From: Sinorhizobium shofinae | Lineage (GTDB): Bacteria > Pseudomonadota > Alphaproteobacteria > Rhizobiales > Rhizobiaceae | Assembly (NCBI GenBank): GCA_001704765.1 | Contig: MBFK01000066.1 | Coordinates: forward strand, 1 to 64,000 | DNA length: 64,000 bases | Direction of reading: 5' to 3' | Shown: one piece after another, positions 42,925 through 51,697 of the stretch | Layout: the number at the start of each line of letters is the position of its first letter | How positions within the stretch are numbered: the first letter of the stretch is position 1 | Made by a program: the position numbers and the translations under genes | Notes under the pieces: generated by a model | The model's database searches: none | Told to the model about the DNA's origin: nothing | What the model saw: the letters and a program-made list of their open reading frames with translations, nothing else

Positions 42925-44441
42925 TACTTGCTCGCTTCAATAGCATCGATGACGGCCTGGATCTGGGCAGCCTTTTCCGAGAGCCTGGCCTGGGCCTTCC
43001 TTGCCTTCACGAGAGCTATTTCGCGGACATCGATGGTATAGTCCCTCGGGTAATCCTTCTTCGGTTCGCGATACACGTCCGGTGGGTAATATTTCTTCGG
43101 GTCGATGTCCCCGTCGAGAATTTCCGCCTCCAATTGGTCAGCGAGCGGATTACGGGGATTTGGAAATGTGACCTTCAGATTTGTCGGGGTCAGGCCGAAC
43201 AGTTCGACTGCCTCTGCGGGGCTCGGACGTGCCATGTTGCCGGCATCAGGGATTGCTGCCTTGCGCGTCCAAATTGCATCCTTGGTAACATTGACGACCA
43301 CGACATCTGGCGCGCCGAACTGAAACAGTCCGCTGTAATGAACGCGAATCCCGGCTGTGACCTCCGGGATCAACTCCTCGTCGTAAGTCGTATGCGTGAC
43401 CATCGCGAGGCGCGGCTGGATCCTGTTGAACATGTAGCCTACCGCGTAGTGTGGGCTGTGAGCCTGGTCGATTGTCGTGCTCATTATGACGGACGGCATG
43501 CCCATTTTCATCGCCTGGAGGTTCGCCGTGTCCGGCTGCACCTCGGTCACAAAGACGTCCACACCCTTGGCCAATTCCAGAGTGCGTTCGTCGGGTCGAC
43601 CGTCGCCAGTCCAGACGAACGACAGCCCATTCCAGTCGAGCCGGTAGGCCGAGGCACCATCCTTGGTGTGCGATCGCCGCCAGTGGCGGATGGTCACGCC
43701 GTCCTTGTCGTAGCAGATGCCGTTGTCGTCCCGGAAATCGAATTCGTTGACCTCGACCTCGTAGCCGTCGCCGATCGGGCAAGCGTTGAAGGAGTCGGTG
43801 TGCCAACGCGTCATCATCTTCATGCCGTCGATCATCGTCCTGATGCCGTCCTCGGGCGTGCGGCCAGATGGACCATGCACGCGCAGCGGCTTCCAGCGCC
43901 CCATCCAGGGGGCGAAGGCGAATAGATACGGCAGGTCCGCGTAGTGATCCACGTGAAGGTGAGTGAGGAAGATGTCGTTGACCACCGACAAGGGCACCGC
44001 CATCGCGATGATGTTGCGCACGCAGCCGGAGCCAAAATCAAAGAAGAACCGCTTGCCGTTTCCCAGCTCCACCATGATGCAGGTGCCGGCCTGTGCACGG
44101 GTGACCGGGATCGGCGTGCTGCCGATGAACGAAATCCGCATCTCGTCGGGTCCGAGCTGTTCCTGGCCCGGATAGTAGACGTTGTTGCTCACCAGGCTCG
44201 GCGTGGGGCGGTAATAGGGTGGAAGCGTGATTCCACCGCTCGGCACGCCGCCGTAAGGATTCTTTGCCTGGGCTACGGTTGGCGTCTCATCAGCCGCCTG
44301 CGCCGTTGACACGGCCCCCGTCGATAGAGCCGCGGCTCCAGCCAGACCCGCTGCCTTGAGCGCATCGCGGCGACTTATCGGTCGCTGACCAGGGCCAGCT
44401 TCATCACCGTTGATTTTCTCTTCTTGTGAGTCATGTGTCAT
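42924..44441 (-). CDS. TAT-exported MBL-fold metallo-hydrolase (GntH-like)
   Basis: 505 aa from the ATG at 44441; an upstream frame adds 19 residues without a better ribosome-binding site. Twin-arginine signal (ISRRDALKAAGLAGAAAL) ending near TAQAAD, so it is periplasmic. Metallo-beta-lactamase motif THLHVDHYADLPY, further ligands at WTGDGRPDE and MVTHTTYDEE. Size and layout resemble the MBL proteins named GntH in guanitoxin clusters, but none of the other guanitoxin genes is here, so the substrate is unknown. Coupled to the COG0523 GTPase. Confidence 0.82.
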   Translation of the reverse strand: MTHDSQEEKINGDEAGPGQRPISRRDALKAAGLAGAAALSTGAVSTAQAADETPTVAQAKNPYGGVPSGGITLPPYYRPTPSLVSNNVYYPGQEQLGPDEMRISFIGSTPIPVTRAQAGTCIMVELGNGKRFFFDFGSGCVRNIIAMAVPLSVVNDIFLTHLHVDHYADLPYLFAFAPWMGRWKPLRVHGPSGRTPEDGIRTMIDGMKMMTRWHTDSFNACPIGDGYEVEVNEFDFRDDNGICYDKDGVTIRHWRRSHTKDGASAYRLDWNGLSFVWTGDGRPDERTLELAKGVDVFVTEVQPDTANLQAMKMGMPSVIMSTTIDQAHSPHYAVGYMFNRIQPRLAMVTHTTYDEELIPEVTAGIRVHYSGLFQFGAPDVVVVNVTKDAIWTRKAAIPDAGNMARPSPAEAVELFGLTPTNLKVTFPNPRNPLADQLEAEILDGDIDPKKYYPPDVYREPKKDYPRDYTIDVREIALVKARKAQARLSEKAAQIQAVIDAIEASK

Positions 44442-44522
44442 GGTTCGATGACCCTGTCGGTTCGTGTCCGAAATCTCGGGCCTTGCAGCGGTTGCCACGT
44501 CCGCCGCGGACTCTCGGGCGGC

Positions 44523-44735
44523 CTAACAATAATATACGCCTACCGCGCAGCGCCTTACGGTCCTGCGCGCTACGCCGGCGACGCTCACCGGCGTCCGCGG
44601 CCGACCGACGCGGGCCTCGGCTGCCGAGACGAAGCCGTGCACGCCCGGGATCGCGATGCGTTCGCCGAGTTGGAGACCGCCGAGGCCGACAAGTGCCATC
44701 AGCAAATACAGTCCGAGTCGTTTCGACGTCCTCAT
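44523..44735 (-). CDS. small exported protein, AEARxGRP family, copy 1
   Basis: 70 aa: signal-type helix (LGLYLLMALVGLGGLQLG), then AEARVGRPRTPVSVAGVARR and a short Cys-containing end (AVGVYYC). Excellent ribosome-binding site (AGGAGGAAAG). The ATG overlaps the stop of the DUF2092 gene (ATGA). A diverged paralogue lies at 47215-47502 in the same arrangement. Function unknown; small, basic and exported. Confidence 0.7.
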   Translation of the reverse strand: MRTSKRLGLYLLMALVGLGGLQLGERIAIPGVHGFVSAAEARVGRPRTPVSVAGVARRTVRRCAVGVYYC

Positions 44736-45541
44736 TGTGGCTTTCCTCCTGGGGCGAGACTGTCAGGTAATTCATCCATATCGGGGAGTTCGCTCGGCTC
44801 CACCTTCTTGGCGTTCGTTTGATTCTTGAAGCCGAAATCACCGGCCGCCACCTCGTCGCCCGCCTTCCAATCTCTGATTTGAGCCGTGTATTGCGGGAAG
44901 CCGGCAACCTGCTTGCTGGTAATCACATAACGGCAGGGATAAGGACGTTCGCCCATCGCGATCCAGATCTGCCAATCGACCTCCTCCGTTCTAAAGGCGA
45001 GATGATTGCATTCGACGCCGCCGATCACGCCGCTGCCGAGGTCCTTCGTGTCGACGACAAGAGGCATCAACTGATCGTAGACGTTCGACGTGAGCAGATC
45101 GGCGCCGGGGACAGGTCGGTGGTATTTTTCCCTCAACTCGTCGACCAAGTGATCGATCGAGCCAGACACCTCGACCTGAGCATAGAGATTATCGGTCTTG
45201 CGAAGGAGGGTTAGCGTCTTGCCGTCGAATATCAATTCGACCTCCGCAAATCCTCCGTTGCGCGTAGCGCGAATCTTGTCGGGCCGGGAGAGTGTGACCG
45301 TGCCCGAACTCGCAAGCGCAAGCTTCTGCTGATCGGTGGTGACGATTTCGAGGTTCGTATCGTACTCGAACGCTATCAGCTGCTGGCTTGCGAGGTAGTC
45401 CGACATGGCCTTGAACAGGGCTTTGGCCTCGGCCTCGTCCGCGTTAGCCGCCGATGGTCCCCATCCAATCGCCAGGATGAGCGCTGCGGTAGACAGGCCA
45501 GCCTTAGCGATCCTTGCCGATTTTCCGACTACGCCATGCAT
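44732..45541 (-). CDS. DUF2092 exported protein, copy 1
   Basis: 269 aa from the ATG at 45541, preferred for GGAGG eight bases upstream (the frame extends 5 codons more). Signal peptide (AALILAIGWGPSAANADE), then a LolA/LppX-like DUF2092 domain: MSDYLASQQLIAFEYDTNLE, PDKIRATRNGGFAEVELIFD, YVITSKQVAGFPQYTAQIRD. Such folds bind lipids or lipoproteins in the periplasm. Paired with a small AEARxGRP protein; the whole pair is duplicated at 47.2-48.4 kb. Confidence 0.8.
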   Translation of the reverse strand: MHGVVGKSARIAKAGLSTAALILAIGWGPSAANADEAEAKALFKAMSDYLASQQLIAFEYDTNLEIVTTDQQKLALASSGTVTLSRPDKIRATRNGGFAEVELIFDGKTLTLLRKTDNLYAQVEVSGSIDHLVDELREKYHRPVPGADLLTSNVYDQLMPLVVDTKDLGSGVIGGVECNHLAFRTEEVDWQIWIAMGERPYPCRYVITSKQVAGFPQYTAQIRDWKAGDEVAAGDFGFKNQTNAKKVEPSELPDMDELPDSLAPGGKPQ

Positions 45542-46099
45542 CTGGAACGCCTCCATAAGGTTTACTTTGCCGCAGGTTATTTGCGGCGGCAGCGGCCGAG
45601 ATTGTCGTCAACTCTCAAGAAGCGAGGGCATGTCAACGGGGGACGGCACTATCGCTTTGCCGCCGAGAACGCCTGCTCCTTGTGGGGTGGTGTGGTGTCG
45701 CTTCACTTCGCAGCACCGAGCGCGACCATTTGGCTGAATGCTACGCGCGGTCGCCTAGTCTTGCCAGAAGGGGTGTGTAAGTTACGTGGTGATTACGTGG
45801 TTGACGGTAGCCGACTCGACCTAGTGCGCGCACTAGATCACGATGATTTTGGATCGGATCGACCCAAAATCATAAACGTGATCGATTCTCATAAGTTAGA
45901 GCGGGATGCGGGCGGAAAACCGCGCACACTTTTCCTCATCTCGCTCTAGTCAGACGCCGGAGACGGCGCTCGTTGCTCGCTGACCAGCACAGTTGATTGC
46001 GAGCGACCAAGTCGGCCGACAACGTGCTGTCTTGGGGGATTGGCCTGACGCCAACAGCGCGCGTTTGCCCGCCAACGTTTCGCAATTGCTCCTGTCGCT
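45542..46099. other. intergenic region with rhizobial repeat
   Basis: 558 bases. Contains a 16-bp perfect palindrome at 45821-45836 (CTAGTGCGCGCACTAG) and a mosaic repeat at 45843-45948. A plus-strand frame crosses it (45536-45949), but its codons include the repeat and it is not considered a gene. Confidence 0.5.
45843..45948. repeat. RIME-like intergenic palindromic repeat
   Basis: Two dyads in series. ATGATTTTGG / CCAAAATCAT lie at 45843-45852 and 45864-45873; TAGAGCGGGAT / ATCTCGCTCTA (one mismatch) lie at 45897-45907 and 45938-45948. The second has the familiar rhizobial core GGGCGGAAAACCGCGCACAC followed by TTTTCCTCAT. Such mosaics are widespread between genes in Sinorhizobium and Rhizobium. 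Confidence 0.65.
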
Positions 46100-46891
46100 C
46101 TAGAAACGCACGACCACTCCGAGAATCGGACCTTGCTCCACGACATCGAAAACAAATCCGTCGTTGCTGTAGTCGACGCCTAGGGCGCGGTAGCCGACAA
46201 CCGCGGAAATGCTGTCGCTGAAGCGGTAACCGACCGCCGCGGCAACATCCCAATCGAGGTCGGCCGCCCCAGCGCCGATCAGGCCCCATCCGGTCAGATA
46301 GATTTCGGGCGTGATCGAGTAATTCCCCCGAAAGCCGGCCATCGCATCCACCCATGTGGCGCCATCGGTTCGCGAGACGCCATCCAGAAGACCGCCGCTG
46401 AACGAGAGGTCGGTGTCGACAGACCACACCCGTGCGCCACCGACCACATCAAGACGCGCGGATCCGTCATCGATGATCGAGTAGCCGACGCCCAGCAGGC
46501 CAGCAAACGTCTCAGTCGACACCTCAACACTCGAGGCAACGATCCCCCTGGGTGTGCCGGCAGAGCCCGATATCTTGGAGTACATGACATCGCCGAAAAC
46601 GCTATAGCGGCCGTATCGCGCCTCGGCGATCGCCATGGCTCCGAAGTCCAGATGGTCTAAGATGTCGCTGAAGCTGGAATCGATTTCCACGGCCGGCAGT
46701 CCGAATTGGGCCACATCGCCGGATATCCCCGCCGCCCAGAAATAGGGAGCGAAAGTGAACGTCCACCCATCTTCCGTTTCGGTTTGTTGAACCTCAGGCG
46801 TCATTGGCGAATAGACGTCGGCAGCCATGACGCCTCCGCCAAATAAAAGGCTCGCGACGAAGGTCAGACTACGTGCAGTTCCAAGGCTCAT
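46100..46891 (-). CDS. outer-membrane beta-barrel protein
   Basis: 263 aa from the ATG at 46891 (GGAGGGG upstream). A signal peptide ends near GGGVMAAD, followed by alternating aromatic/hydrophobic strands (WTFTFAPYFWAAGISGDVAQ, GYRFSDSISAVVGYRALGVD) and a terminal Phe (ILGVVVRF), the BAM recognition end. Matches small porin-like proteins of rhizobia. It lies between the two DUF2092 modules on the same strand, suggesting an outer-membrane partner for them. Confidence 0.8.
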   Translation of the reverse strand: MSLGTARSLTFVASLLFGGGVMAADVYSPMTPEVQQTETEDGWTFTFAPYFWAAGISGDVAQFGLPAVEIDSSFSDILDHLDFGAMAIAEARYGRYSVFGDVMYSKISGSAGTPRGIVASSVEVSTETFAGLLGVGYSIIDDGSARLDVVGGARVWSVDTDLSFSGGLLDGVSRTDGATWVDAMAGFRGNYSITPEIYLTGWGLIGAGAADLDWDVAAAVGYRFSDSISAVVGYRALGVDYSNDGFVFDVVEQGPILGVVVRF

Positions 46892-47214
46892 ATTTCCCCT
46901 CCGGTAGTTTTCAACCCCAAACCGCCCGCGAGGCCGATCATGTCGAAACATATTGATTTTGGCTACTGCATTTTATTGTAGCCGCTGAGTATCGGACGAT
47001 TGGCCTTTTTCTTTTTATGGATAGCACCTATCGATCGTCACAGGCCCTTATCGACGTCACCCCGCGGGCGGGAGGGTAGCGACTGTTCATGCCGCTCCTC
47101 GCTTTGCTGCAAGCGCAAATGAGGGATGCTGCACTCTACCTGGATCGCGATGTCCACCAGTAGCGCCACGAGTTATTGACGCCCGGAGAGTCCTTGCCCT
47201 TGCTTAATTCCGCT
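46892..47214. other. intergenic, no gene seen
   Basis: 323 bases between the barrel gene start and the 3' end of the second small-protein gene. Holds an AT-rich segment near 46950-47030 that may be the barrel promoter. Nothing else supported. Confidence 0.4.
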
Positions 47215-47502
47215 CTACGGACACCGGTAGGCAATGACGTTACCGTATGCGTCCCTCACCGGAACGCATGCCGGGGCGTAGTAGCCCTGTTGAGCGGCAG
47301 CGGCCCCAGCATAGTAGGCCCGTCGTGTCGTGCGTCGCGCGACGCCCGCATAGCTCAGCGGCGTTAGCGGCCGTCCGATTCTTGCCTCAGCGCGCGAAAT
47401 CAGATTGGCCGGGTTCTCCGGAAGAATTGTCCCGCTCCAGAAGAGTTCCGCAAATCCCACTCCGATCGCCACTGCGATTGCAGCGGTTCGACGAATAGAC
47501 AT
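47215..47502 (-). CDS. small exported protein, AEARxGRP family, copy 2
   Basis: 95 aa from the ATG at 47502 with AAGGAG eight bases before it. Signal-type helix (AAIAVAIGVGFAELFWSG), then AEARIGRPLTPLSYAGVARR, the same motif as copy 1, and a longer Ala/Tyr tail with a Cys pair (ACVPVRDAYGNVIAYRCP). The stop of the upstream DUF2092 gene is 2 bp before the ATG. Function unknown. Confidence 0.7.
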   Translation of the reverse strand: MSIRRTAAIAVAIGVGFAELFWSGTILPENPANLISRAEARIGRPLTPLSYAGVARRTTRRAYYAGAAAAQQGYYAPACVPVRDAYGNVIAYRCP

Positions 47503-47504
47503 GA

Positions 47505-48437
47505 TCACTGCTCCTTCTCGACGGTCGCGGAAGGCGGAAGCTCGCCGATGTCCGTTAAGGCGCTGAACTCAACCGCTTTTGCCCCCTGGGGCGCGGTAAA
47601 CGTGAATTGTTGGGCATCGGGCGGGGCATCGGTTTGCCAGTCCTTGATCCGCAACGTGTATTGGGGCGCTGCGGCCAGCGTCTTGCTCGTTATCACATAT
47701 TTTCTCGGAACTGGCGTTTCGCCAACCTCCACCCAGAGCTGCCAATCGGTTTCCTGATTGCGAAAGGCCAGATGCTCGCATTCGATCCCGTCTACGATAC
47801 CGCGACCTATGTGTTTGGCTTCGATGACGCCGGCCACCAATTCATCATAGATGTTCGAAAGCAGAAGATCAGCCCCCGGCATTTCGATGAAATGTTCGGT
47901 CCTGAGGCGATCGAGCGCCTGATCGATCGAACCTGGTGACTCAAACTGGGCAAAGACATTCGTGTGCTTGCCAACCACCGTGACGGTTTTCCCATCGAAG
48001 ATCAGCTCGACATCGGCGTAGCCACCGGCCCGAGCTACTCGCAGCTTGTCCGGCCGACTGAGGGTCGCTTCGCCGGAGGAACTGAACTGAAGCTTTTCCA
48101 CCTGAGGGGTGATCACTTCGAGATCGACATCGTACTTCAGAGAGAAATGTTGCTGGCTCGTAACGTAGTCTGACATCGCCTTCAGAACTCTCTTGGCGTC
48201 TGCGTCTTGAGCAAGCGCCGGAGACCAGCCAGTTAGGATCAGGAGAAATGCTAGCGCGGTCGTCAATGCGGTCGTTCGTAGGCGGCAATTGTTTGGTCGA
48301 TTGATGCAAGCCTGTTCATGCTCGCCTCCTTTTTTGCCTGAAGCGGCCCGACCCGAGCATTCAATCACGGCCACTCCGCGATTCTCATTGCTAGTTAATA
48401 TGTTTGTGGCGGCAGCGCATGTAGCATCGCGTAGCAT
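47505..48437 (-). CDS. DUF2092 exported protein, copy 2 (start uncertain)
   Basis: The mature part is clear: MSDYVTSQQHFSLKYDVDLE, PDKLRVARAGGYADVELIFD, YVITSKTLAAAPQYTLRIKD, parallel to copy 1. The signal segment is TALTTALAFLLILTGWSPAL. The only strong ribosome-binding site and ATG (near 48318) are in a different frame that stops after about 18 codons. In-frame starts are far upstream or a TTG just before the signal. Either a frameshift has hit the 5' end or the TTG is used. Confidence 0.72.
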   Translation of the reverse strand: MLRDATCAAATNILTSNENRGVAVIECSGRAASGKKGGEHEQACINRPNNCRLRTTALTTALAFLLILTGWSPALAQDADAKRVLKAMSDYVTSQQHFSLKYDVDLEVITPQVEKLQFSSSGEATLSRPDKLRVARAGGYADVELIFDGKTVTVVGKHTNVFAQFESPGSIDQALDRLRTEHFIEMPGADLLLSNIYDELVAGVIEAKHIGRGIVDGIECEHLAFRNQETDWQLWVEVGETPVPRKYVITSKTLAAAPQYTLRIKDWQTDAPPDAQQFTFTAPQGAKAVEFSALTDIGELPPSATVEKEQ

Positions 48438-48568
48438 CTACTGAGCACCGCCGATGACAGCGGCGGTGCGGGACGAACCGGGGCGCCGTTTGCTCTCTCG
48501 ATTGGCGCACTGGTACGGCCTGGATCTCGTCTGAACGCATCAAGGCGATCAATCTACCGCGCCTTGTC

Positions 48569-50350
48569 CTATTGGAACTCTGGAACGGGTAAGCCCGCCT
48601 TCACCAGCCCGCTGATGAAATGCGCCTGGTCTTCCGGGCGGTAGATCCGCATAGCAACCTCTCGCCGCACGTTGCTCAGGAGATCGGCCGCGTTGGCTTC
48701 GATCCATCGTCGCTCGCGCGCGGCCTCAGCCGTTTTGCCGAGTTGCCCCGAAATGGCGGCGACAACGAAATGGTATATGGGATTTGCTTGGACATCGGCG
48801 GCCCTGATCCATTGGTCTGCCGCGGCATAATCCTGCTGCATATAGGCGCACAGCGCGAGGGACGTTTCAAAATAACCGAGCGGGCCTGGATTTCTGGAGA
48901 CGGCTTCCGCGACGAGGTCGCAACCCGACTCCCATTCGCCCGATAGGGCGAGCCGAAAACCATACTCAGCACTGAGCTCTGGGTCGTTCGGATTGACCGA
49001 GAAGGCACGAGCGCCAATTGCCAGAGCGGTATCGACATCCCCACGGAAAAAAAACGCAAGCATTTCAGCTTGTAGACCGCGGACGTTCTGCGGATCCAGT
49101 TCGACGGCCCGCCGCGCGGCCCCGAAAGCAAGTTCGAGCGGCGGCGGCGAAGGTGGATTAAGACGGTAACGGAACCGAAACTCATCGAGGTAAGTGAGAG
49201 ACAGGAGTGCCCAGGCCGTCGCATAGCCGGGAAACCTTTCAACGGCGCGCTTCAGGCAACCTTGAACGGACGCGTGGGTCCGCGGCGTCAGATCGGCTCG
49301 ATAGCCGTAATAGGCCAGCGTGCACTCATAGGCCTGCCAGTCGTCCGGCGGCAGATTTGCCGCCTGCGACGCGTCCGTGCGAAAAATTATGCCATAGGGT
49401 TGTGCCACCGCGGTGGCGACGGCGCGAGCCACGTTGGTCTCCAGATCCAGGAGTTCGCCGACCCGGAGATTCTCGCTGTAGCTGTCGGCCCAGGCAATCG
49501 ATCCGTCCGATTGGTTTACCAGACGTGCCGTCAATCGCAGTTTATCGCCATCAATCCGCACGCCGCCTGCGAGCACATAGCGCGCCACCGGGGTACTCTC
49601 TGAATGAGATTCACCTGTGGCGGCCGGCTGCCTCTCGGTGATCACGACGATTTCTTTGAATTTGGCGATGTGCTCGATGACCTTGTCCGTCAGTCCTCTT
49701 GCGACGATCGCCGAGCGCTCGTTGTCTGACAGGTCTTCGAACGGCGTGACAAGTAGCCTCGGAACATTCGGTGTCGCGCGCCCTGCTTGGTACGCGCTTA
49801 CGACCGAACCCTCTTCTGTTCTGGTGAAGCGCAAGAGGCCGCCGAAAGAGAGCACCAATAGAATGCCGGTCACCGCGACAAGCCCCCACAGTATCCATTG
49901 CCGCATACCTGATCGGCTGGGAACGACTGGTTCCTTTTGAATGGAGGCTATAGGCGGCAGGGACGTCGACCGTCCACGTCGGGTGAATACCGGAACATAA
50001 GCGCCTTTCGGAATGGTCACGACGAGCGGGTCGTTTTCGCCCGCCGTAAAGTAGTATCGTTCGAGCGCCCTTCGAAGACGGCCTGCCTCGATCCGCACCA
50101 CGGGATCAGTTTGCGCATCGAAAGATGCATCACGGCCGAAGACTTCGATGGCGATCGAGTAGGCTTTTATGCGATCCGCCCGATCAGCAACGGCCTCTTC
50201 AACAACATAAACGAGAAACTTGCGCGCACGCTCCGGTACATTGAATTCCGGACTCGATTGAATCCGATCGAGCTCAGCGCGAATTTCGGCTTCGCTCGGT
50301 AAAGCTGGAGTAACTGAAATGCTTTCCTGAATAGAACGGGTATGGACCAT
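48569..50350 (-). CDS. membrane-anchored regulator with TPR sensor
   Basis: 593 aa. N-terminal domain (residues about 18-125) with RARKFLVYVVEEAVADRADR, DPVVRIEAGRLRRALERYY and TIPKGAYVPVF, common in rhizobial adenylate-cyclase-related TPR proteins and probably DNA-binding (winged-helix-like). One membrane helix at about 150-170 (ILWGLVAVTGILLVLSFGGL). A TolB-like segment at about 195-330 (LLVTPFEDLSDNERS) precedes TPR-type repeats at about 350-590. No cyclase catalytic domain. Layout resembles CadC-like one-component sensors with a periplasmic TPR domain. Divergent from 50486. Confidence 0.75.
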   Translation of the reverse strand: MVHTRSIQESISVTPALPSEAEIRAELDRIQSSPEFNVPERARKFLVYVVEEAVADRADRIKAYSIAIEVFGRDASFDAQTDPVVRIEAGRLRRALERYYFTAGENDPLVVTIPKGAYVPVFTRRGRSTSLPPIASIQKEPVVPSRSGMRQWILWGLVAVTGILLVLSFGGLLRFTRTEEGSVVSAYQAGRATPNVPRLLVTPFEDLSDNERSAIVARGLTDKVIEHIAKFKEIVVITERQPAATGESHSESTPVARYVLAGGVRIDGDKLRLTARLVNQSDGSIAWADSYSENLRVGELLDLETNVARAVATAVAQPYGIIFRTDASQAANLPPDDWQAYECTLAYYGYRADLTPRTHASVQGCLKRAVERFPGYATAWALLSLTYLDEFRFRYRLNPPSPPPLELAFGAARRAVELDPQNVRGLQAEMLAFFFRGDVDTALAIGARAFSVNPNDPELSAEYGFRLALSGEWESGCDLVAEAVSRNPGPLGYFETSLALCAYMQQDYAAADQWIRAADVQANPIYHFVVAAISGQLGKTAEAARERRWIEANAADLLSNVRREVAMRIYRPEDQAHFISGLVKAGLPVPEFQ

Positions 50351-50485
50351 GCCTTCCCACTCCCGCAGGCCGCAGCGCTGTTCGCGGTTGTTTCAGTATG
50401 CTCGCGTAATTTACGCCCCTGCATTGATATTACGCCATATGGTGGCCGAATGGTTGAGAAATCGCTCCAGTCCGGGAATTGAAGG

Positions 50486-50785
50486 ATGACCAGGCGATCC
50501 GGAGGCGCTGGCGAGGACCTTGGCCTAAGTGCGGCGATGCGCCGGTTTCCGATATATGCGCCCCAGATCCAGGAACTTTTCGCTCGAGACGAGAGCTTTC
50601 GCGGGATGTGCGATGATCTCGCAGCCGCCGAACAGGTCCTCGCAGCAGTCGATCAATTTCCGGAGACCGTGCGCACCGAACGCCGTGTCGAATACGAGGG
50701 ATTGGTGGAAGACCTAGCCCAAGAAATAGAACAGGCGCTTCAGCGCGTGAAGATCATTCCTATCTCCCGACCGCCGAAGCATTAG
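50486..50785 (+). CDS. hypothetical protein, 99 aa
   Basis: Soluble, acidic, helical: MRRFPIYAPQIQELFARDES, then FRGMCDDLAAAEQVLAAV and a Glu-rich second half (YEGLVEDLAQEIEQALQRVK). Looks like a small helical-bundle protein. Not recognised. First gene of a plus-strand run leading into ppiC-hupE; gap to the next gene 21 bp. Confidence 0.65.
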   Translation: MTRRSGGAGEDLGLSAAMRRFPIYAPQIQELFARDESFRGMCDDLAAAEQVLAAVDQFPETVRTERRVEYEGLVEDLAQEIEQALQRVKIIPISRPPKH

Positions 50786-50806
50786 CTGACCACCGGGGAA
50801 GCCATC

Positions 50807-51697
50807 ATGAAGCTGCTGAGGGAACCTTTTTTCCATTTTCTTCTGGCTGGCGCCGGATTGTTCGTCGCCTACACCTGGCTCGATGCCGGCGTTGAGACGC
50901 AGCATCAAGCGAGCAGCGTGCGCGAGATTCGCGTCGGTGAGGGCGAACTGCGCTGGGTGAGCGAAACCTGGACGCGGCAATGGCAGAGAACTCCATCTCC
51001 CGAAGAACTACGCGGCCTCGTCGCGAACCTCCTGAAGGAAGAGCTACTCGCGCGCGAGGCGCGCGAGTTGGGCCTCGACAAGGATGACATGGTCGTGCGC
51101 CGCCGGCTCGCGCAAAAGATGACCTTCCTGATCGAAGACACCGCCCGGATTTCGGAGCCCGACGAGAGTGACCTGCGGCAGTTCTACGATGCGCACAAGG
51201 ACAGCTTCCGTCGTACAGGGCGGGTATCGTTCGTGCACGTTTTCTTCAACCGCTCCAGGCGGGTGAACGCAGCAGCGGACGCACAACAAACACTGGTGAG
51301 ACTCGCTGCTGATGGAGGGCCGGAGCAGATTGCCAACGAAGGCGATCGGCTGTTGATCGAAGCAGAAATAGGCGGTGCTGACCTGAACACCGTGACCGCG
51401 CGCTTCGGTCAGAACTTCGCACGCGAGATATTCGCGCTCCCGCCGGGTTCATGGAGGGGGCCGATCGAGTCCGCCTATGGGCTGCATCTCGTCCGGGTTT
51501 CGGAGATGATCCCTGGAGAGGTGCGCCCTTTCGCCCAAGTGAAGGTCCAGGTGCTCGAACAATGGCGCGAGCAACAGCGTCGGGTGTATGAGGAGCGATA
51601 TTTCGCGGAACTGTTCAAGAAATACGACATCGCGGCGGACGAGCGGGTCGAGGCGGTCGTCGGTCCGTTGACAGTCGCCAAGGACGGGACGCGATGA
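50807..51697 (+). CDS. PpiC-type peptidyl-prolyl isomerase, membrane-anchored
   Basis: 296 aa. An N-terminal hydrophobic helix (FFHFLLAGAGLFVAYTWLDA) acts as anchor. SurA-like helical region at about 45-130, then a parvulin domain at about 135-245 (RVSFVHVFFNRSRR, FALPPGSWRGPIESAYGLHL, VRVSEM). Probably a periplasm-facing foldase for an envelope protein made by the same operon. Its stop overlaps the start of the HupE/UreJ gene (ATGA). Confidence 0.82.
   Translation: MKLLREPFFHFLLAGAGLFVAYTWLDAGVETQHQASSVREIRVGEGELRWVSETWTRQWQRTPSPEELRGLVANLLKEELLAREARELGLDKDDMVVRRRLAQKMTFLIEDTARISEPDESDLRQFYDAHKDSFRRTGRVSFVHVFFNRSRRVNAAADAQQTLVRLAADGGPEQIANEGDRLLIEAEIGGADLNTVTARFGQNFAREIFALPPGSWRGPIESAYGLHLVRVSEMIPGEVRPFAQVKVQVLEQWREQQRRVYEERYFAELFKKYDIAADERVEAVVGPLTVAKDGTR

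Noticed and set aside
42924..44441. Guanitoxin biosynthesis
   Set aside because: Only a GntH-like MBL protein is present; the other guanitoxin genes are absent.
45536..45949. 137-aa plus-strand ORF
   Set aside because: Runs through palindromic repeats, with no ribosome-binding site in a good position and no protein-like pattern.
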